Positions 32,786-44,984 of a DNA stretch of 64,000 bases are shown in pieces. A program made the translations under genes and the position numbers. A model generated the notes under the pieces. It did not search any database. It had not been told where the DNA came from and saw nothing but the letters and a program-made list of their open reading frames with translations. Source of the DNA: Fragilaria crotonensis (lineage: Eukaryota; Bacillariophyta; Fragilariophyceae; Fragilariales; Fragilariaceae); NCBI GenBank assembly GCA_022925895.1, contig JAKSYS010000233.1, positions 18,013-82,012 of the forward strand. Direction: 5' to 3'. Within the stretch, counting starts at the first letter, position 1, and the number at the start of each line of letters is the position of its first letter.

Positions 32786-35700
32786 AGTTTCAAGTTCCTG
32801 CATCACTTCCCTGTTCACTGTATCCTGCATACCAAGTGTTTGTACTGTACTGGAGAACTCAGAGTACTCCTACTAACTATGGCTACTACTAGCTAGCTAC
32901 TGTAGTAGTAGTATTTGTACAATGCTACTCTGGAGTATACTGAAACGATAGCCAGTAATACTCCCGGTACGCTACCGGTACAGTAGTATTGTAGAAGTAC
33001 CGGGTACTGGAGGTTCCGGAATATGTGCTATCGGACTATAATCTCTTCCACGTTTAGGACTTTTTTCAAAATCGTTTCGTTTCTTCTGCATTCCACGACT
33101 GTGATAACCTCTAGCTCTAGAGGCTCATCAACCAAAATTGAAAACGTGAACAGGAAAACAAGCAAGGAAGTCCATCGATTGCTATGCAAGTGCAGATACA
33201 ACAATCAGAGAAACCCCGAAAGAAAAAGCAAGCAAAAGAAAGAAAATGGAAGAGAAATGAAGAAAAAGTCTGTGAAGAAAAAGGATAAAAGGGAAGAAAA
33301 GAAAGAACAAGCTCTACTCACTAATTTGGAGAAGGTTTAAACGGTCCCAAATGGGCTTTTAGAGCTTTATGTACCTCACAAGAAGTAGTAGTAGTATCAT
33401 GTGAATCTTATCTTCTATGCCACGTATTTTCATGTTTGAGTGGCTCGTTGGCTCAATGAAACAAAAATTCTACTACATGCAATGGAGTAAGCAAAAGGAA
33501 GCAACAAATAGAAGAAGGTAAACTTGAAGAAGCTTTATTTTGTTTAGATAGAAATCTGCGGAGGTTCTTGTCGTAGTATTAATAAAATCCGTCAAAGTCT
33601 GATCGCTATCTAGTTTTATACATGCAGTAGCTACAGTCTTACCATGATGTCTACAGGTGTGTGAGAGGGACAAAGAATATAACCTACAAACAGTTGACCT
33701 CATGCAACACATTTGAATGAGTGATGGATTTGTATGTTGACTGTTGGATGGCCTAGGAATGATGATGATGTGGGCACTGTCTACGTCTTTATTGTTATGG
33801 TGTAGTAGCTCCTATTTTGAAAGGAGATGGACTACTAGTCCTGCCTGATATGCTGCAGACTAGTACTAGATAGTAAAACCAGGCAAAGGGAGTGAAGTTC
33901 AACAATTAGTACTACTATTGAGATTGCTGTGGTTTTGAGCTGTATAGTGCTGTGTTGTTGGTGTGTCATCATATTGAGTAACATCTCATACTGCCTGTCT
34001 TCAGTCCGTACAGCAGTGAATGTGACAACACGACAAGCAATGGCAGGTAAATCACCATGCATGGTCAATCATAGTAGGCATCATCATGCACCAATGGCAA
34101 ACGCAGATGCCCTTGTCATTGAAGAATTATAGAAAAATGGATGTAAACTTGCAAATACTCTTTTAACTCAATCCTCCAGCAAGATTTGGAATGTACATTC
34201 CAACTACTACTGTTTGTGAAGTGGTAATCTGCAAGCATGCCTTTAGACTGGCATCATCATATTGAGAAGTTGCTTGAATCATTGGTATTCAATGATAAAG
34301 GCTCAACGCCTCCATTTGCCTTCAACAATGTGGCTTGAATTGTTGCTGAACAAAACAACGTTTTGTAGTCCTCTGGCTGATGTGGTTCTTGTCGTGCCTG
34401 GAGTCCCCATGGCACTGCTACTACCGGTGTACTAGTATAATGAACGATTGGTACGTCCGGTGTCTGTACAGGTGCGTTACGTCTACGGGTACCGGTAGTA
34501 GGCCCATCGAAACTCGCAAATGCTTGCAAGTATGAGCACATACAGTGGAATACTACAGTACCAGACTCGAACTCCAGTTCACATTTTGCTGTAGTTGTAC
34601 GTTGTACTATAGGGTACTGGGTACTGGGTACTAGTACCTGGTACAGTACTGAGAGTCTGACACATATGAAAAGATTATTGGTGTCGTACGCCGCTCGTAC
34701 ACAATGACTAGACCTACTAGTACAAGTAGAGATTTGGAAGTACCACTCAGTACTCCGTACAGTATTTGGACTGTACAGTTCTCTAATTGAATACTGTAGG
34801 ACGAGGTACTACTACCGGTAGTACCAGTAGAGTAGCAGACATGTTAGGAGCAATTCTGGACTTGCTTGAAGAAAAGACTGCAAAGCTGCAAGGTGATCGT
34901 CGGCGATGGTCCGAGTGTATTGAACGGATCCGATCCACCTGTCCAATGCGTGGACAACACTCAGCAAACACTGATGATCATTATAGAATATTCTGAAGCG
35001 ACGACTCGTCAAAGGGAGCTCAGATTGATGGCTCTTTTGGTGATGGAAGCACTACTCAAACTAATAATGTATTCGCAATTTGCAGATTTATTACAATGAA
35101 TACGACACCCAAGTGGTTGCCAGATTTTTCTGTTAGCCCTTCCCCTCACATCACCCGTCACCGTCGTAGTAGTTACGGAGTAACACTGCACCGACCCCCT
35201 CCCAGTAATTCCCGATTGTGTCACCGCATGCCATCCTCCACACGAAAATGACAACGAAAGCAACATGATTGCAGCCGTGGGCAAAAATCACAGCGCAATG
35301 CCCCATCTTTAATCCACAGCCATTGCGATTGGAAGGAATCGATCATTAACAGCAGTCGATGCCGTTACGGCAGAGCTTTTGAAATCCAAATGACGCTGTA
35401 CTGACGCGTACATGGCATGGATCTGTTGGTGTGTCCCCGATGCGACCGCCATCGTTGAGGAACGGGAAGGCGATGATGAATGGATCATCTTGCGTCGTTT
35501 GGCCAGAGGTTCGTCAGCAAAAGTATGAATCTGTTGACGGCCCACAAAGACTAACGGCTGATGACGGCGATGGCAGTTGTTGCTGTTGCCTTTTTCCATC
35601 ATTTGAGTATCAATCATCGTGCGGTGTGTATTTGTATATCTATGGCACAATGTGCGTTATAAATGTGATGGATCGAAGGTGTGTGTGTTGATGTTTGATT

Positions 35701-36521
35701 GAAGGAAGCAATTGAATGACAAAGATTCAGAATAGGTGGCGCTACTGTTAGGCTCGAGTATCGGGATATTGATCTTCTACTGGAATTTATGCGAAACAAG
35801 ATGCAACCTGTGCGATCGCATCGGTGGGCGTGAGGAGAGTCGGCAACCAGATGCGTGTCGAATTCGATTGCGCATGCGCGAGGTCGGCGGTTGGATTACG
35901 TCGGCATGTTATCGCCTAATACTCGAGCATCCATCCTAAACAATTGGTCCAACACACGTCCATACGAGGTCACAGATCCTGCAATTGACACATTTAGCCA
36001 TGTTCAATCACCAACGGGTAACCGCCTCTTACCGGATTCTGCTGAAGATTTGAATGGCCGTGTGTATCACGCGCCTGACTAACCAACTTATTTTGGCGCG
36101 ACGTGTTCAGAAACCAGAAACCCAGTGAGAGCAGTTTCATGACAAAACTGTCCAAAACGAGCGCATGGCGGCCGTGGCCTACGGAGCATGCATTCGTTGA
36201 AGAGTTCATACAAACTCCGAGCGCCGAGTACAAGTTTGTACTTCATGGTTCATGGTTCATGGAACATTCGTTTTGGAAATGCATAATCTATGTCCTGCTT
36301 CCTACTCCGGGCCGATAAAGACGAGTATAGCATAGACATGATGTGATCATACTGCAATTAATGCTCTCTAGAGAGAATTTTGTGTGAGCTGGCAACGCAA
36401 GCGAAACTAAACAACCGGTGCCCCACTTATGTACTAGCTGTTACCTTGTAGAAAAAGCAAGCGAACAAAATTTCTTTAGTAATCTCGCATGTAGCATAAA
36501 ACATGCTTCCTCTTTCTAAGT
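32786..36521. other. Long gene-poor region
   Basis: No confident gene over 3.7 kb. 32870-33020 and 34420-34830 are dense in short palindromic words (agtact, accggt, gtac, actagt). 33170-33335 is a purine-rich tract giving a Lys-rich spurious ORF. A minus-strand ORF at 35309-35650 (113 codons, containing PLAKRRKM, which could be a nuclear signal) is the only stretch with protein-like composition, and is listed separately. Confidence 0.45.
35309..35650 (-). CDS. Possible small basic protein, 113 aa
   Basis: Starts MCHRYTNTHRTMIDTQMM and ends LPIAMAVD. It has His/Ser-rich composition and a PLAKRRKM basic cluster. No domain recognised and no introns evident. It may be an exon of a larger gene or a chance ORF. 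Confidence 0.25.
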   Translation of the reverse strand: MCHRYTNTHRTMIDTQMMEKGNSNNCHRRHQPLVFVGRQQIHTFADEPLAKRRKMIHSSSPSRSSTMAVASGTHQQIHAMYASVQRHLDFKSSAVTASTAVNDRFLPIAMAVD

Positions 36522-38228
36522 TTATAATCCACCCCAAACAAACAAGTCACCATCGACCGAGCCTCCCGCAAAGGACGTTCCTTCGGCATTCCAAGATAAG
36601 GATGTCAGTCGCGTTCGTATCCCCATATTATCTTCCAAGTCAGGAGACATGTGGCCCACGACCGCGGCACCGGATGCACCCTTGGAAACAGCACCATCCG
36701 TACCGGCACGGCGTTTGCGACTCGGACGGGGTTGCGGGGATCGGAGTGTGGTATCCAAAATGGAAATTTTGGTCCTGGCGCCCGTCTCCGTGTGGGCGAC
36801 GGCGATATGGTCCAGAGATGGAGTGACGGCCACGACGGAATCGTGGGGAGTGCGGAATATCGAACAACAACCGAGTCGCGAATGTAATCGTAGAGAATCA
36901 GGTCGGTACCACAACTGTTGTATGGGTCGGTCGACTGCAAGGAAATCATAATTGTGCTCTTGTCACGAGAGGCAACAATCTTGTTGATGTAGACATGTCT
37001 GTTCCAAGGCCTTGGAGGTTGGGACGGGCCCACACAAATTTTGTCATCACCGTCCTGTTGAGATACATGCCATTGCATGGAGGATTCCAAGCATGCCACA
37101 TAGTCGCGAGGAAATTGTGGAAGATAATGTGAAGGAGTAGTCCGAGACACCAAGGGCGTTTCGTTCCATTTTCGTAGATCCCAAACACGCACCGAGTGCA
37201 GGCGTGCGTACTGCGACGACGACGATGACGGTACCATTGAATTCCGAGAATGATGGGAGGTTGCTAGAGCATGGTCGGAAACAAAACAACATGAAGTGAT
37301 ATCGTCATGATTGGATTGTGGCTTACTGTAGCAGACCACCGGTCCTTTCACTCGATGATCCATAATCGAGAAACAATCGCGTTCAGGGTCAACAAAGGCA
37401 GAGTATAGGGTGCTGCCAGTCTCCCAAAAGGCCCATCCATTCTGTCGTGACGAGTCTGATACTGTACAGGCAAGGTTTGTGATGGTGCTTTCCAATCCCT
37501 GAAAAATGTTGGGACGTGTCAAGTACCTTGGTCTCCCAGTTACTAATCTGGGACCAACCCATTGTTGCAGCATTCGAAAAGTCATCGAGGCTGCAATTCC
37601 AAAGGGGCCACTTGAAGTCTCGATGGTATCGTCGATAAGGTCCTGATCGTTGATAGCCAGTGTAGAAGGACGACAGTGATGATGATGTCGATGACGCGTT
37701 GCGTATCGGGATCCCGTGCGGACACGTAGCCCACCGTCCTTCCTGTCCACTGTATATTTGATAATCACCATTGGGTAGTCCGACTGCGAACGAGGAAGCA
37801 TCGGATAATGGAAATAGCTTGAGTGGACTGGGACAATCTTGCAGAGGAGGGAGATTCAGAAGCTTGTTGGTCTTTCCAGACTTTCCCAGGGCCAGTTGAT
37901 GAACTGCAATGCGACCGTGCGAATCGGCCGATATAATTGCGGAATTGTTGAGGTACTCGACTTGATCCATAAATGATGTTGTCATGGATAGCGAATTCGA
38001 ATCCAGTCCTCGACGAATTGTTGTACAAGGATTGGCATCTTTCAGAAGTCGGTTCCGACCGATAGTCCGAGCAATTTGTTGTTTTCGTTTTTGCTCTTGA
38101 CGGCAACTATGATCACGATGATGAGGATGCCTCTCATCCGTTAGAAGTAGTCGAGTTTGATTTGACGGCATGGCGGTAATAGGATCGTACCTCATAACAG
38201 TAAGCACTGTCACTGAACTATTGGACAA
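36522..38228 (-). CDS. WD40-repeat-like protein with two frame discontinuities
   Basis: Start MSNSSVTVLTVMRYDP at 38228. The first frame reads to about 37680 (VEYLNNSAIISADSHGRIAV, FAVGLPNGDYQIYSG are beta-propeller-like). A second frame continues (FGIAASMTFRMLQQW, ITSCCFVSDHALATSH, SVRVWDLRKWNE, a clear WD blade). From about 36860 a third frame finishes (VVAVTPSLDHIAVAHTETG, LTSLSWNAEGTSFAGGSVDG, FVWGGL stop). About 565 residues in all. WD40 propellers act as protein-interaction platforms; VWDLRK is also seen in Cul4-DDB1 adaptors, but that link is only suggestive. The breaks fit one extra base near 37660 and one missing near 36870; unusual introns cannot be excluded. Confidence 0.7.
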
Positions 38229-39173
38229 GTTTCAGGACGTTTCAGGTTGTGGTTTGCTTGTGTTGTTGTACTCTAATCACGCAAGTTGTCACAGTGTGGT
38301 TCTAGTAAAAGTGACTGCAAACAATAGCATGATGATGGAACGAGCGCACAAACAACGAATCTGACAATCAGATTGTTTAAGAGATATACTGTAATTTATG
38401 AGAGATGAGAGTAGATTTGTGACGAACTCCTCGTCATATGCATAATGTATATTCACACTTGTCGTCGTGTCATTGTCGCCATTGGATCAAAGATCAAATG
38501 GATGCGGGCAATGACAGTACTGGTACAGTATACTGGCCTACAGTTGATTCGCACGGTATCTGTGTACCAGGTACTCCTAGAGCGCCGAGCTCCGAGAGCT
38601 CCGAGTATGCGAGTACTGACTATGGATGTGTATGTTTCGTATGGGTATAATACAAATTGTATTATACCGTGGTATAATACCACTCCATTTTTGAGGGTGT
38701 TGTATAATTGTATAATTAGAATCGTGTTTAGGGTTAGGGTTTCATGGTAATGCGGGCAGGGTTTGCTAATCACGGGGCCAAGTATAGAGTCAAAACTTGA
38801 TTATAACAACTGATTATGACTGACTGCTGATGACCACTGACTACCAGCATTGTGGGGTAATCAATCAGTATGGTCAAAAATGTGACTACTGAGAACCGGG
38901 TGTGTTGTGTACTAGCGTATAGTGTATACTCGTAGTTGGTGTGCAGAACAGAGGAGTCCTGCACCAGTCAGGGAAGAATAAGCACAATGTTGCCAATAAG
39001 AAAGACACACATTAAGGAGGTCCCATTCCTGTTATCTTTACACCTGATGATGATGGTTGTGGTGCTGTGGTGCTGATATGAGGCATGATAGTTCAAAAGT
39101 AGCACAATTGCCCATATCAGCGCGAAGTGGCTGGCTGGTAACTGAGAAGTTATATTCATCAAAGAATGATCAG
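38229..39173. other. Spacer between WD40 gene and satellite
   Basis: Holds the palindromic word cluster at 38644-38680 and a short TTAGGG pair near 38727-38740. No gene. Confidence 0.45.
38644..38680. repeat. Alternating GGTATAATAC / GTATTATACC words
   Basis: Three copies of one 10-mer in alternating orientation at 38644-38653, 38659-38668 and 38671-38680. Similar copies occur at 44942-44975. Strong cruciform potential. Confidence 0.7.
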
Positions 39174-42100
39174 TGACAGAATCATTGTCATGCACCTGAT
39201 AATTTGCTCAGGCATTTGTTTCTCTGTATGATGAAGACCCATTGAGCAGTTGTCACTCTTGTCCGTGTCAGAAATTTTGGTTTCAGTCCAAGGTGAAGCA
39301 AAATGGCAGTTGCTTGTCCCCAGTTTGAAGCGTAAGGAATCACATTCATTGGAAAATGTTCTGTGATAGAATCATTATCATGCATCTTATCATAGACTCA
39401 AGCATTTGTAGCACTGCATGACAAAAACCTGTTGAGCAGTTGTCACTCCTGTCCTTGTCATGAATTGCATTTGCAGCCCAAGATAAGGCAAAATGAAAGT
39501 TGACCCCAGTTTGAAGCCCTAGGAATCACATTCATTGCAAACAGTGCTGTGATAGAATCATTGTCATGCATCTGACAATATGCTCAGGCATTTGTTTCTC
39601 TGCATGATGAAGACCCATTGAGCAGTTGTCACTCTTGTCTGTGTCAGAAATCTTGGTTGCAGTCAAAGATGAAGCAAATGGCAGTTGCTTGTCCCCAGTT
39701 TGAAGCGTAAGGAATCACATTCATTGGAAAATGTTCTGTGCTAGAATCATTATTATGCATCTTATCATAGACTCAAGCATTTGTAGCACTGCATGACAAA
39801 AACCTGTTGAGCAGTTGTCACTCCTGTCCTTGTCATGAATTGCATTTGCAGCCCAAGATAAGGCAAAATGAAAGTTGTCCCCAGTTTGAAGCCCTAGGAA
39901 TCACATTCATTGCAAACAGTGCTGTGATAGAATCATTGTCATGCATCTGACAATATGCTCAGGCATTTGTTTCTCTGTATGATGAAGACCCAATGAGCAG
40001 TTGTCACTCTTGTCCATAATAATGATTCTGTGCTAGAATCATTATTATGCATCTTATCATAGACTCAAGCATTTGTAGCACTGCATGACAAAAACCTGTT
40101 GAGCAGTTGTCACTCCTGTCCTTGTCATGAATTGCATTTGCAGCCCAAGATAAGGCAAAATGAAAGTTGTCCCCAGTTTGAAGCCCTAGGAATCACATTC
40201 ATTGCAAACAGTGCTGTGATAGAATCATTGTCATGCATCTGACAATATGCTCAGGCATTTGTTTCTCTGTATGATGAAGACCCAATGAGCAGTTGTCACT
40301 CTTGTCCGTGTCAGAAATTTTGGTTTCAGTCCAAGGTGAAGCAAGATGGCAGTTGCTTGTCCCCAGTTTGAAGCGTAAGGAATCACATTCATTGGAAAAT
40401 GTTCTGTGCTAGAATCATTATTATGCATCTGATCATAGACTCAAGCATTTGTAGCACTGCATGACAAAGACCTGTTGAGCAGTTGTCACTCCTGTCCTTG
40501 TCATGAATTGCATTTGCAGCCCAAGATAAGGCAAAATGAAAGTTGTCCCCAGTTTGAAGCCCTAGGAATCACATTCATTGCAAACAGTGCTGTGATAGAA
40601 TCATTGTCATGCATCTGACAATATGCTCAGGCATTTGTTTCTCTGTATGATGAAGACCCATTGAGCAGTTGTCACTATTGTCCGTGTCAGAAATCTTGGT
40701 TGCAGTCAAAGATGAAGCAAATGGCAGTTGCTTGTCCCCAGTTTGAAGCGTAAGGAATCACATTCATTGGAAAATGTTCTGTGCTAGAATCATTATTATG
40801 CATCTTGTCATAGACTCAAGCATTTGTAGCACTGCATGACAAAAACCTGTTGAGCAGTTGTCACTCCTGTCCTTGTCATGAATTGCATTTGCAGCCCAAG
40901 ATAAGGCAAAATGAAAGTTGTCCCCAGTTTGAAGCCCTAGGAATCACATTCATTGCAAACAGTGCTGTGATAGAATCATTGTCATGCAGCATCTGACAAT
41001 ATGCTCAGGCATTTGTTTCTCTGCATGATGAAGACCCATTGAGCAGTTGTCACTCTTGTCTGTGTCAGAAATCTTGGTTGCAGTCAAAGATGAAGCAAAA
41101 TGGCAGTTGCTTGTCCCCAGTTTGAAGCGTAAGGAATCACATTCATTGGAAAATGTTCTGTGCTAGAATCATTATTATGCATCTTATCATAGACTCAAGC
41201 ATTTGTAGCACTGCATGACAAAAACCTGTTGAGCAGTTGTCACTCCTGTCCTTGTCATGAATTGCATTTGCAGCCCAAGATAAGGCAAAATGAAAGTTGT
41301 CCCCAGTTTGAAGCCCTAGGAATCACATTCATTGCAAACAGTGCTGTGATAGAATCATTGTCATGCAGCATCTGACAATATGCTCAGGCATTTGTTTCTC
41401 TGTATGATGAAGACCCATTGAGCAGTTGTCACTATTGTCCGTGTCAGAAATCTTGGTTGCAGTCAAAGATGAAGCAAATGGCAGTTGCTTGTCCCCAGTT
41501 TTAAGCCTAAGGAATCACATTCATTGGAAAATGTTCTGTGCTAGAATCATTATTATGCATCTGATCATAGACTCAAGCATTTGTAGCACTGCATGACAAA
41601 GACCTGTTGAGCAGTTGTCACTCCTGTCCTTGTCATGAATTGCATTTGCAGCCCAAGATAAGGCAAAATGAAAGTTGTCCCCAGTTTGAAGCCCTAGGAA
41701 TCACATTCATTGCAAACAGTGCTGTGATAGAATCATTGTCATGCAGCATCTGACAATATGCTCAGGCATTTGTTTCTCTGCATGATGAAGACCCATTGAG
41801 CAGTTGTCACTCTTGTCTGTGTCAGAAATCTTGGTTGCAGTCAAAGATGAAGCAAAATGGCAGTTGCTTGTCCCCAGTTTGAAGCGTAAGGAATCACATT
41901 CATTGGAAAATGTTCTGTGCTAGAATCATTATTATGCATCTTATCATAGACTCAAGCATTTGTAGCACTGCATGACAAAAACCTGTTGAGCAGTTGTCAC
42001 TCCTGTCCTTGTCATGAATTGCATTTGCAGCCCAAGATAAGGCAAAATGAAAGTTGTCCCCAGTTTGAAGCCCTAGGAATCACATTCATTGCAAACAGTG

Positions 42101-42757
42101 CTGTGATAGAATCATTGTCATGCATCTGACAATATGCTCAGGCATTTGTTTCTCTGTATGATGAAGACCCAATGAGCAGTTGTCACTCTTGTCCGTGTCA
42201 GAAATCTTGGTTGCAGTCAAAGATGAAGCAAATGGCAGTTGCTTGTCCCCAGTTTTAAGCCTAAGGAATCACATTCATTGGAAAATGTTCTGTGCTAGAA
42301 TCATTATTATGCATCTTATCAGAAACTCAAGCATTTGTAGCACTGCATGACAAAAACCTGTTGAGCAGTTGTCACTCCTGTCCTTGTCATGAATTGCATT
42401 TGCAGCCCAAGATAAGGCAAAATGAAAGTTGTCCCCAGTTTGAAGCCCTAGGAATCACATTCATTGCAAACAGTGCTGTGATAGAATCATTGTCATGCAT
42501 CTGACAATATGCTCAGGCATTTGTTTCTCTGTATAATGAAGACCCATTGAGCAGTTGTCACTCTTGTCCGTGTCAGAAATCTTGGTTGCAGTCCAAGGTG
42601 AAGCAAAATGGCAGTTGCTTGTCCCCAGTTTGAAGCGTAAGGAATCACATTCATTGGAAAATGTTCTGTGATAGAATCATTATTATGCATCTTATCATAG
42701 ACTCAAGCATTTGTAGCACTGCATGACAAATACCTGTTGAGCAGTTGTTACTCCTTA
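39174..42757. repeat. Satellite DNA array, AB dimer of about 376 bp
   Basis: Two related monomers of about 188 bp alternate. A has gatagaatcattgtcatgca and ctctgtatgatgaagaccca; B has gctagaatcattattatgca and gcactgcatgacaaaaacct. Both share gagcagttgtcact, ccccagttt and aggaatcacattcattg. A monomers start at about 39175, 39551, 39926, 40218, 40594, 40969, 41348, 41726, 42105 and 42480, giving periods of 375-379 except one shortened unit (292). The array fades out near 42757. Small A variants alternate (ctattgtccg with aaatgg; ctcttgtctg with aaaatgg) around 40594-42105, hinting at a further doubling. Minus-strand ORFs of 65 codons here are repeat artefacts. Confidence 0.95.
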
Positions 42758-44979
42758 TTGCATTTGTTTCATGTAGTAGTTGTTGTGTGCAAGGTCAATT
42801 CACAATCCCGTTGGACTATTGATTCTGGATTCTTCACTTGACTTTGTCAGGTTGCTTACTTATGATTGTGGATGTGATCTCCCTTTAATTTCTGCACACA
42901 TCATGCATACCTGCATACCGAGCATTGAGTTGTGTGCAGTTCAAGGCTCTATCCTGCACTTCTACCAAGATTCTACCCATTGGTCAACAAATCTCATTGT
43001 ATCTGTTATTTCAAGAAATAGAAAAGTTGCGCCAATTCTGTAAGAGCATCATTTAGACGTATTGATAATAGGTCTACAAAAATGAGTCATGTGTTGGGTC
43101 AGTGGAGTGTTTATGACTTCATTTATTGTGAAGTTTTGGAGGTTTTTACAAGTTTTCAAGAGTTGTTGTCATAGTATCACAACTCAATCACCTATGCATG
43201 TCATTCAGTAGGCTACTACCATGTAAAGTTGGTGCCTTGATCTGCTCAAGTGATTGTGCCATCTGCTGAAACTGTTTAAGGAAAGCTTCAAACTCCTCCA
43301 GAGGAGGTGAAAGCCAGCTCTTTGGTCCTTCCAAGTGCCTCCACTGCCTGTTCACAGAAACTTTGTCAATCATCTCATGGATCCTGAGACAGCTTTGATA
43401 AGAATTGAACCCAACCCAGTAATGCACGCAACTCAGCATTAGGTTTTTGACATCAATGTGCCCAGAGGATGCAACCACAATCAATGTCATGGACAGTCTG
43501 GAGGATAGACTTTTTGAAGCCCTTGCTGGCTAGAGCCTTGAATGCGTGCATGTTGGACACAGAAAAGTCAGCAAGGGCAGTCATCATCTTGGCCTTCATG
43601 CCTTCATGGCATTGTTACTAACGTTTTGGATTCAAAAAGCATTTGCTGCGCCATTTGGTGATTTGGCCCTTGAGTAGGAGTGCATGGCCATGGTGGAGAT
43701 ACCTGTGCTTGCCCTGATTAAAAGAATCTTTTTACAGGTCTTGCAGGCTGCCATGCATATCTACTTGTTTGCTGGACGATGGTAGACCAGGCCTGACTAG
43801 TACAACCAAATGCTTGACTTTCTTGCTGCATGTTGTCACAAATGCAGTAGTTGCCACCCATTTTTGCAGGCTGCAGCTCTAGCTTCATTGAGCCCGGCTG
43901 CGCTGAACAGAATACAGTTCGCCATCAAATTTTGTGAATCAAATAGTTGTTGCAGCAAATGCAATAATTTCAGGGTTTTAACTCTTGACCACCATGAAAA
44001 GTGTTGCTTCAGTGATCTTGTTATGGCCTAGTATTTTGGCACTATTTGGGTGAAACAAAATTTCATGCATGGCGCAAAGTCCCGGTAGACATGGGGTAGT
44101 CACTGGTAGCTAGTTGATTACTAGTTGATTAACTACTTGCTCGAGGGGGCCCAGTAGTCATAGTCATCACTACTCGGAAAAAGACCGTGAAGCAAACCCT
44201 GAATGCGGGTGTATTGAACGACAAGTATCATCATGCATACACAATTCTGATAGTGTTTTCATCCTCCAGCAGATCTGCAACCAGCACAAAAGCACATAAA
44301 TATAAGAGGTGAATCTAAATATGAGGAATAGGAAAAAATTTGTGAATTTCGTTGAATCCTACAGGCTCAGAGGAGATGAGTCAGAGACAGACATGCCCAA
44401 GATTGCAATAATGCTGAGGAAGACTACAAGATAATTGACTGAAGTGCAAGAAGCAAGAATCACAGCAGTAGAGCTTTTGGTTAGCTTGATGCTTCTATGG
44501 AGGGTCAATGCATATCAACAAGGAGCCAAACTCAATTATCTCAATAAAACAGGGGATACTCTCCGGAACAACACTGTGAACTGTGAACTTCCATTGGACA
44601 TATAAGTAAAATATAATGCCAAAGGCTCTCAAATGAATGAGTTTGATGTGAATATGTATGAGTGTTTTCAAGCTGCCAACAGAAATGGAAGGAGACTTTA
44701 ACATTACTAAAACTATGTTTTGCCCTTACAATTCTTACAACACAGTGCCAGCCCTGGAAAATGTGTGAAAGCATCATAACAAACATCATCCAAACAAAAA
44801 TTCCGACATGATGTTCTGCATGAAGTGCCTACACCAAACTCAACAAAATTTTCCACCTGCGGCGGGCCCACCACCTGGCTTGATTCCGTGTCGGCAGTAC
44901 TGGGGTACTCTACTAGACTACGGACTACTATCAAAACAGCTGTATTATACCACGTGGTATAGTATGGTATAATACAGTA
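42758..44979. other. Region between satellite and TIR element
   Basis: No confident gene. 43188-43700 on the minus strand has short protein-like pieces in different frames (listed separately). The palindromic words GTATTATACC/GGTATAATAC recur at 44942-44975 next to the target site of the following element. Confidence 0.45.
43188..43640 (-). pseudogene. Possible degraded transposase-like remnant
   Basis: Two overlapping minus-strand pieces: one with KAKMMTALADFSVSNMHAF ending near 43460, and a second of 100 residues (43490-43188) with WRHLEGPKSWLSPPLEEF then FLKQFQQMAQSLEQIKAPTL. The latter loosely recalls the C-terminal helical region of hAT transposases. No catalytic motif, frames broken; assignment is weak. 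Confidence 0.22.
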
Positions 44980-44984
44980 TAATA

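Noticed and set aside
33023-33340. Lys-rich plus-strand ORF of 105 codons
   Set aside because: Arises from an A/G-rich tract; no conserved features.
36149-36250. Possible tRNA or small RNA near repeated catgg/ttcatgg words
   Set aside because: No cloverleaf or A/B boxes could be read.
39188-42690. Repeated minus-strand ORFs of 65 codons (MHNNDSITEHF type)
   Set aside because: They are translations of the satellite monomer, present once per unit, with no start or splice support.
39174-42757. CRISPR-like array
   Set aside because: Repeats are long, adjacent and without unique spacers; this is eukaryotic satellite DNA.
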